In this document: positions 4,986-7,731 of the stretch, piece by piece
Layout of the letters: each line of letters starts with the position of its first letter
Position numbering within the stretch: position 1 is the stretch's first letter
Assembly: GCA_031255695.1 (NCBI GenBank)
Contig: JAIRSA010000166.1
Location: forward strand, 1 to 7,731
Length of the DNA stretch: 7,731 nt
From: Eubacteriales Family XIII. Incertae Sedis bacterium
GTDB lineage: Bacteria; Bacillota; Clostridia; Peptostreptococcales; Anaerovoracaceae
Direction: 5' to 3'
Notes under the pieces: model-generated
What the model saw: the letters and a program-made list of their open reading frames with translations, nothing else
What the model was told of the DNA's origin: nothing
Database searches by the model: none
Program-made: the position numbers and the translations under genes

Positions 4986-6749
4986 CTAGCCCTTCTTCGG
5001 CCGCCTGAACTTCGCGGACAGTTTCGCGAGTTTCGCGCCTTTCGGGAGCAATGCCAGCTCTTCTTCCGTTATGGCGCCGCTTACGAATATCATCGCTATA
5101 TATACCGCCGCGCCCGCGCATACGGCGAAAAGCGTGGATGCCGCGTTCCCGGCGAAGCCGCTGCCCCCGATCAGCGCCGCACAGGCCTTTTGGGCCAGGA
5201 TCACGGTCAGGCACATGGTCGCTGCGGCAACTATCGGCTTGACGAATGTCAGGCGGATATCGAAATCCGTGCCCGTGTACCTCTTCACCGCCAGCAGGTT
5301 AAGGGCAGCCGCGACAATATACGCGCACACGGTGCCCACCGCCACGCCCTTGATGTTGACCGACGGTATGGCGATCAGGCTCAGGCTTACCGCCACCTTG
5401 ACGATTACCCCCACTGAAAGGTTGGCGACGGGGATCATCTGCTTGCCTATGCCCTGCAGCACCCCCGTCAGCGTCTGCACCGTGGAGAGGAATATTATCC
5501 CGAACGCGAGTATAAACAGGAACGGCGCTGCGGACAGGGCCGCCTGTGGCTCTGCGGGATATAGCAGCAGGAGTATATTGCCCGGTATGGCCATCATGCC
5601 AAAGGCGCAGGGCAGGCCGATTATGATGGCCGTCCTCAGCCCTAGGCTGATATTATGCCTGAGGAACTGCGTGTCCCCGCTCTTGAAGGCCGCCGCGACC
5701 GCCGGCACGAGGCTCATCGCCACCGCCTGCGTCAGGATCTGGGGCAGGTTTATGAGCGGGTTGGCGAAACCCGCAAGCTGCCCATATGCCTTCAGCACCT
5801 CGTTGCCCTGCCAGCCCAGGTAGTCCAGGCGCGTCGAGATTATCTTGAGATCTATCGTGTTCATGATCGGCATGATGGCCGCGCCTATGGTTATCGGCAC
5901 CGCGATCGCGAATATCCTCAGCATGATCTCGCCGGCCGGCTCCTTCCGCCCGCGCCTGCGGGCGGCCCTCGCGTCTGCGCCGCTTCCGCCATGCGCGGCG
6001 CTGCCGCCGGCCGCGTCCGCCCCGGTGGCCCCGGCGCTGCCTGTACCGCCAGCCCCCGTGCCCCTGGCATCGGAAGGCCTGCCGCCCGGCGCCCTGTCCC
6101 CGCGCGCCTTCTGGCCGCGCCTGTACATGAAGTATATGGCCGCGACCGTGATCAGCCCGAAGATCGAGCCCGATGTCGCGCCGAAGGCCGCCCCCGCGGC
6201 CGCGAACTCCTCGCCCTTGGGCAGTAGCAGGTAGGCCAGCGCCAAACCGGTCGCGACGCGGAAAAACTGCTCGGAAACCTGTGAGTTGGCAGTCGGGCGC
6301 ATGTTCTGCATGCCCTGGAAATAACCCCTGAACGCGGCCATCAGCGGCACGATCAGCAAGGCTGGCGCTATGGCCTTGACCGCAAAGGCCGAAGCCCCCA
6401 TATTAGAAAAAAATCCCAGCAACAATTCCGTCTGGAAAAAGCATATGTAGAACGATGCGAAGCCGATGATGAACAATATGCCGAAGGACATGCGGAACAC
6501 CCTGTGGGCGCTGCCATGGTCCCCCACCGCTATGCGCTCGGACACCATGCGCGATATCGCGACGGGCAGCCCCGAATTCGACAGGACCAGGAACATCACG
6601 TAGATCGTATAGGCGGTCTGGTAATAGCCCATGCCCAGGTCGCTGATCATATTGCCGAGGGGGATGCGGAACACTGCCCCTAGCGCCTTTATTATGACGC
6701 CTGCGGCAGCGAGGACCACAGCACCTTGGAAGAAAGTCTTTTTTGCCAT
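4986..6749 (-). CDS. SpoVB/MurJ-type polysaccharide or lipid II flippase
   Basis: Polytopic membrane protein of the MOP flippase superfamily, SpoVB/YabM branch, expected to move a lipid-linked cell-wall or spore-cortex precursor across the cytoplasmic membrane. It has 587 residues and about 14 membrane helices. The N-terminus (FFQGAVVLAAAGVIIKALGA, then FRIPLGNMISDLGMGYYQ) and LSNSGLPVAISRMVSE are characteristic. Residues about 211-275 (about 5925-6119) are a Gly/Ala/Arg-rich, low-complexity insert between helix 6 and helix 7, making the protein somewhat longer than typical relatives of about 520-550 residues. The ATG at 6749 is one base from the upstream deaminase stop (TAG-A-ATG), and only a weak GGGGA precedes it, so translational coupling is likely. 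It could be a lipid II flippase for vegetative growth or a sporulation protein; position before mazG fits yabM or spoVB. Confidence 0.9.
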   Translation of the reverse strand: MAKKTFFQGAVVLAAAGVIIKALGAVFRIPLGNMISDLGMGYYQTAYTIYVMFLVLSNSGLPVAISRMVSERIAVGDHGSAHRVFRMSFGILFIIGFASFYICFFQTELLLGFFSNMGASAFAVKAIAPALLIVPLMAAFRGYFQGMQNMRPTANSQVSEQFFRVATGLALAYLLLPKGEEFAAAGAAFGATSGSIFGLITVAAIYFMYRRGQKARGDRAPGGRPSDARGTGAGGTGSAGATGADAAGGSAAHGGSGADARAARRRGRKEPAGEIMLRIFAIAVPITIGAAIMPIMNTIDLKIISTRLDYLGWQGNEVLKAYGQLAGFANPLINLPQILTQAVAMSLVPAVAAAFKSGDTQFLRHNISLGLRTAIIIGLPCAFGMMAIPGNILLLLYPAEPQAALSAAPFLFILAFGIIFLSTVQTLTGVLQGIGKQMIPVANLSVGVIVKVAVSLSLIAIPSVNIKGVAVGTVCAYIVAAALNLLAVKRYTGTDFDIRLTFVKPIVAAATMCLTVILAQKACAALIGGSGFAGNAASTLFAVCAGAAVYIAMIFVSGAITEEELALLPKGAKLAKLSAKFRRPKKG

Positions 6750-6750
6750 T

Positions 6751-7731
6751 CTAACTCAATTCCCCAAGTATTTTGCGGGCGGCTTTTTCGCACTCGGACA
6801 CGACCTTCTCTATATCCAGCGTCTTGTATTCGCCCCCCTCATATAGGACCCTGCCATCGGCCATCGTCAGCGCGACATCGCTGCCGGACGACGCATAGAC
6901 AATATTGTTCAGCAGGTCATGCACAGGATGCATGTTCGGATGCGAGATGTCCAGCACGATAAGATCCGCCTTTGCCCCCACGCGCAGCATGCCGCAGCCG
7001 GGCCGCCCCTGGCTCAGCGCGCCGGCGGCGGTCGCCGCGCGGATCGCGTCCAGTGGGCTCACAAGCGTCGGATCCCGCCTTGAAAGCTTGTTGACAAGCG
7101 CGAAGAACTTCATCTCCTCGATGAAGTTCAGGCTGTTGTTGCTTGCAGGGCCATCCGTGCCAATGGCCACATTGACCCCCTTCTCCAGCAGCAGCGGGAC
7201 GTTGCATGCGCCGCTCGAAAGCTTCATGTTGCTCACCGGGCAGCTGGCTACAGTCACGCCTTTCTCCCGCATTATTTCCATATCCGCCTCTTCCACCCAT
7301 ACGCAATGGGCCGCGGTGGACCTTACGTCGAACAGCCCCAGCGAAGAGAAGTACTGGATGGGCGTCATGCCGCCGTGCCGCTGTTTGCACGCCTCATGCT
7401 CCTCCTCGGTCTCGGATACATGCACATGCATGTTCGCGCCTATGCTGTGGGTGTACTCGGCAAGCTGGCTGACGATCTTCGGCGTCGAGGTGTATTCGGC
7501 ATGGATGGACATGTCGATCAGGACCCGGCCATCCCCTGCCCCGTTATATGTCTCATAAAGCCACACGCTATCGCTGAAGCCCTTGAGCCCGTATATGTCG
7601 GCGCCCTCATCGAAGCATAGCACGCCCCTGCTTATATTGGCCTTCATGCCGCTTTCCAGCACCGCCTCCGCCATATCGCCGCAATAGTCGTACATGTCCG
7701 TGGAAGACACTATGCCGAAGCGCATGGACTC
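6751..7731 (-). CDS. mtaD: 5'-Methylthioadenosine/S-adenosylhomocysteine deaminase family amidohydrolase (5' end outside window)
   Basis: Cytosolic metal-dependent amidohydrolase, probably deaminating S-adenosylhomocysteine, methylthioadenosine or a related adenosine by-product of SAM use. The frame runs to the right edge, so about 100 N-terminal residues including the first HxH metal site are missing. The Met at 7725 is internal: GIVSSTDMYDY matches the SGTTTFNDMY stretch of the family. Counting from that Met, H75 fits the substrate histidine, H102 and E105 (HVSE) and H140 (AAHC) the active site, and D191 (TDGPASNNS) the catalytic aspartate; these match the TM0936 pattern. The C-terminus has GAKADLIVLD and a closing beta-barrel strand set. 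It is followed after one base by the flippase start, so both are in one operon. Guanine deaminase or another adenosine-type deaminase is possible; the exact substrate is inferred. Confidence 0.88.
   Translation of the reverse strand, partial: ESMRFGIVSSTDMYDYCGDMAEAVLESGMKANISRGVLCFDEGADIYGLKGFSDSVWLYETYNGAGDGRVLIDMSIHAEYTSTPKIVSQLAEYTHSIGANMHVHVSETEEEHEACKQRHGGMTPIQYFSSLGLFDVRSTAAHCVWVEEADMEIMREKGVTVASCPVSNMKLSSGACNVPLLLEKGVNVAIGTDGPASNNSLNFIEEMKFFALVNKLSRRDPTLVSPLDAIRAATAAGALSQGRPGCGMLRVGAKADLIVLDISHPNMHPVHDLLNNIVYASSGSDVALTMADGRVLYEGGEYKTLDIEKVVSECEKAARKILGELS

Noticed and set aside
4885..5214. 110-codon N-terminal extension of MazG.
   Set aside because: It overlaps the flippase gene, is Arg/Gly-rich in the way of shadow frames, and the ATG at 4884 has an ideal ribosome binding site.
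7725..7725. Met at 7725 as the true start of the deaminase.
   Set aside because: The frame continues to the window edge, and homologues have about 100 residues with an HxH metal site before this point.

Overview
The window looks like chromosomal DNA from a GC-rich member of the Bacillota, most likely a Clostridia-type anaerobe. The main evidence is a minus-strand block with the order MTA/SAH deaminase - SpoVB-like flippase - MazG - HU - RqcP. From the flippase onward this matches the Bacillus subtilis yabM-yabN-(HU)-yabO neighbourhood that is widely kept in Gram-positive spore formers. A folate-type ECF transporter S component and strong AGGAGG ribosome binding sites fit the same assignment. 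Base composition is GC-rich overall, with AT-rich islands around 2041-2160, 3950-4015 and 4440-4560.

Layout. (1) Positions 1-1496, minus strand: a secreted M14 zinc carboxypeptidase precursor whose 3' end lies outside the window. (2) About 1500-2320: a long non-coding divergent region. It holds several hairpins, a minus-strand terminator-like structure, a small ORF with an excellent ribosome binding site, a 14-bp palindrome, and then an AT-rich tract with a TATAAT box. (3) 2324-2842, plus strand: folT, preceded by a structured leader. (4) 2843-3028: a GC-rich convergent spacer with hairpins and a 29-bp imperfect duplication that includes the folT stop codon. (5) 3029-7731, minus strand, read from the right edge: 5'-truncated MTA/SAH deaminase, SpoVB-type flippase (1-nt gap), mazG (about 100-nt gap), hup (own promoter and own terminator), then an array of hairpin-rich tandem repeats, then rqcP.

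How the genes fit together. The minus-strand block is a housekeeping cluster: nucleoside/SAM by-product recycling, export of a lipid-linked cell-wall or spore-cortex precursor, clean-up of non-canonical NTPs, nucleoid packaging, and rescue of stalled 50S subunits. The deaminase and flippase are probably translationally coupled. hup looks like a separately promoted and terminated unit inside the cluster. rqcP is cut off from it by a terminator and about 180 bp of repeats. yabP and yabQ, which follow yabO in B. subtilis, are not here; the cluster ends against the convergent folT.

I see no complete novel defence or mobile system. The most unusual sequence is the repeat array at 3317-3499, whose two long units keep a long base-paired stem although their loop lengths differ. 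Next are the folT leader and an abrupt fall in GC inside mazG.
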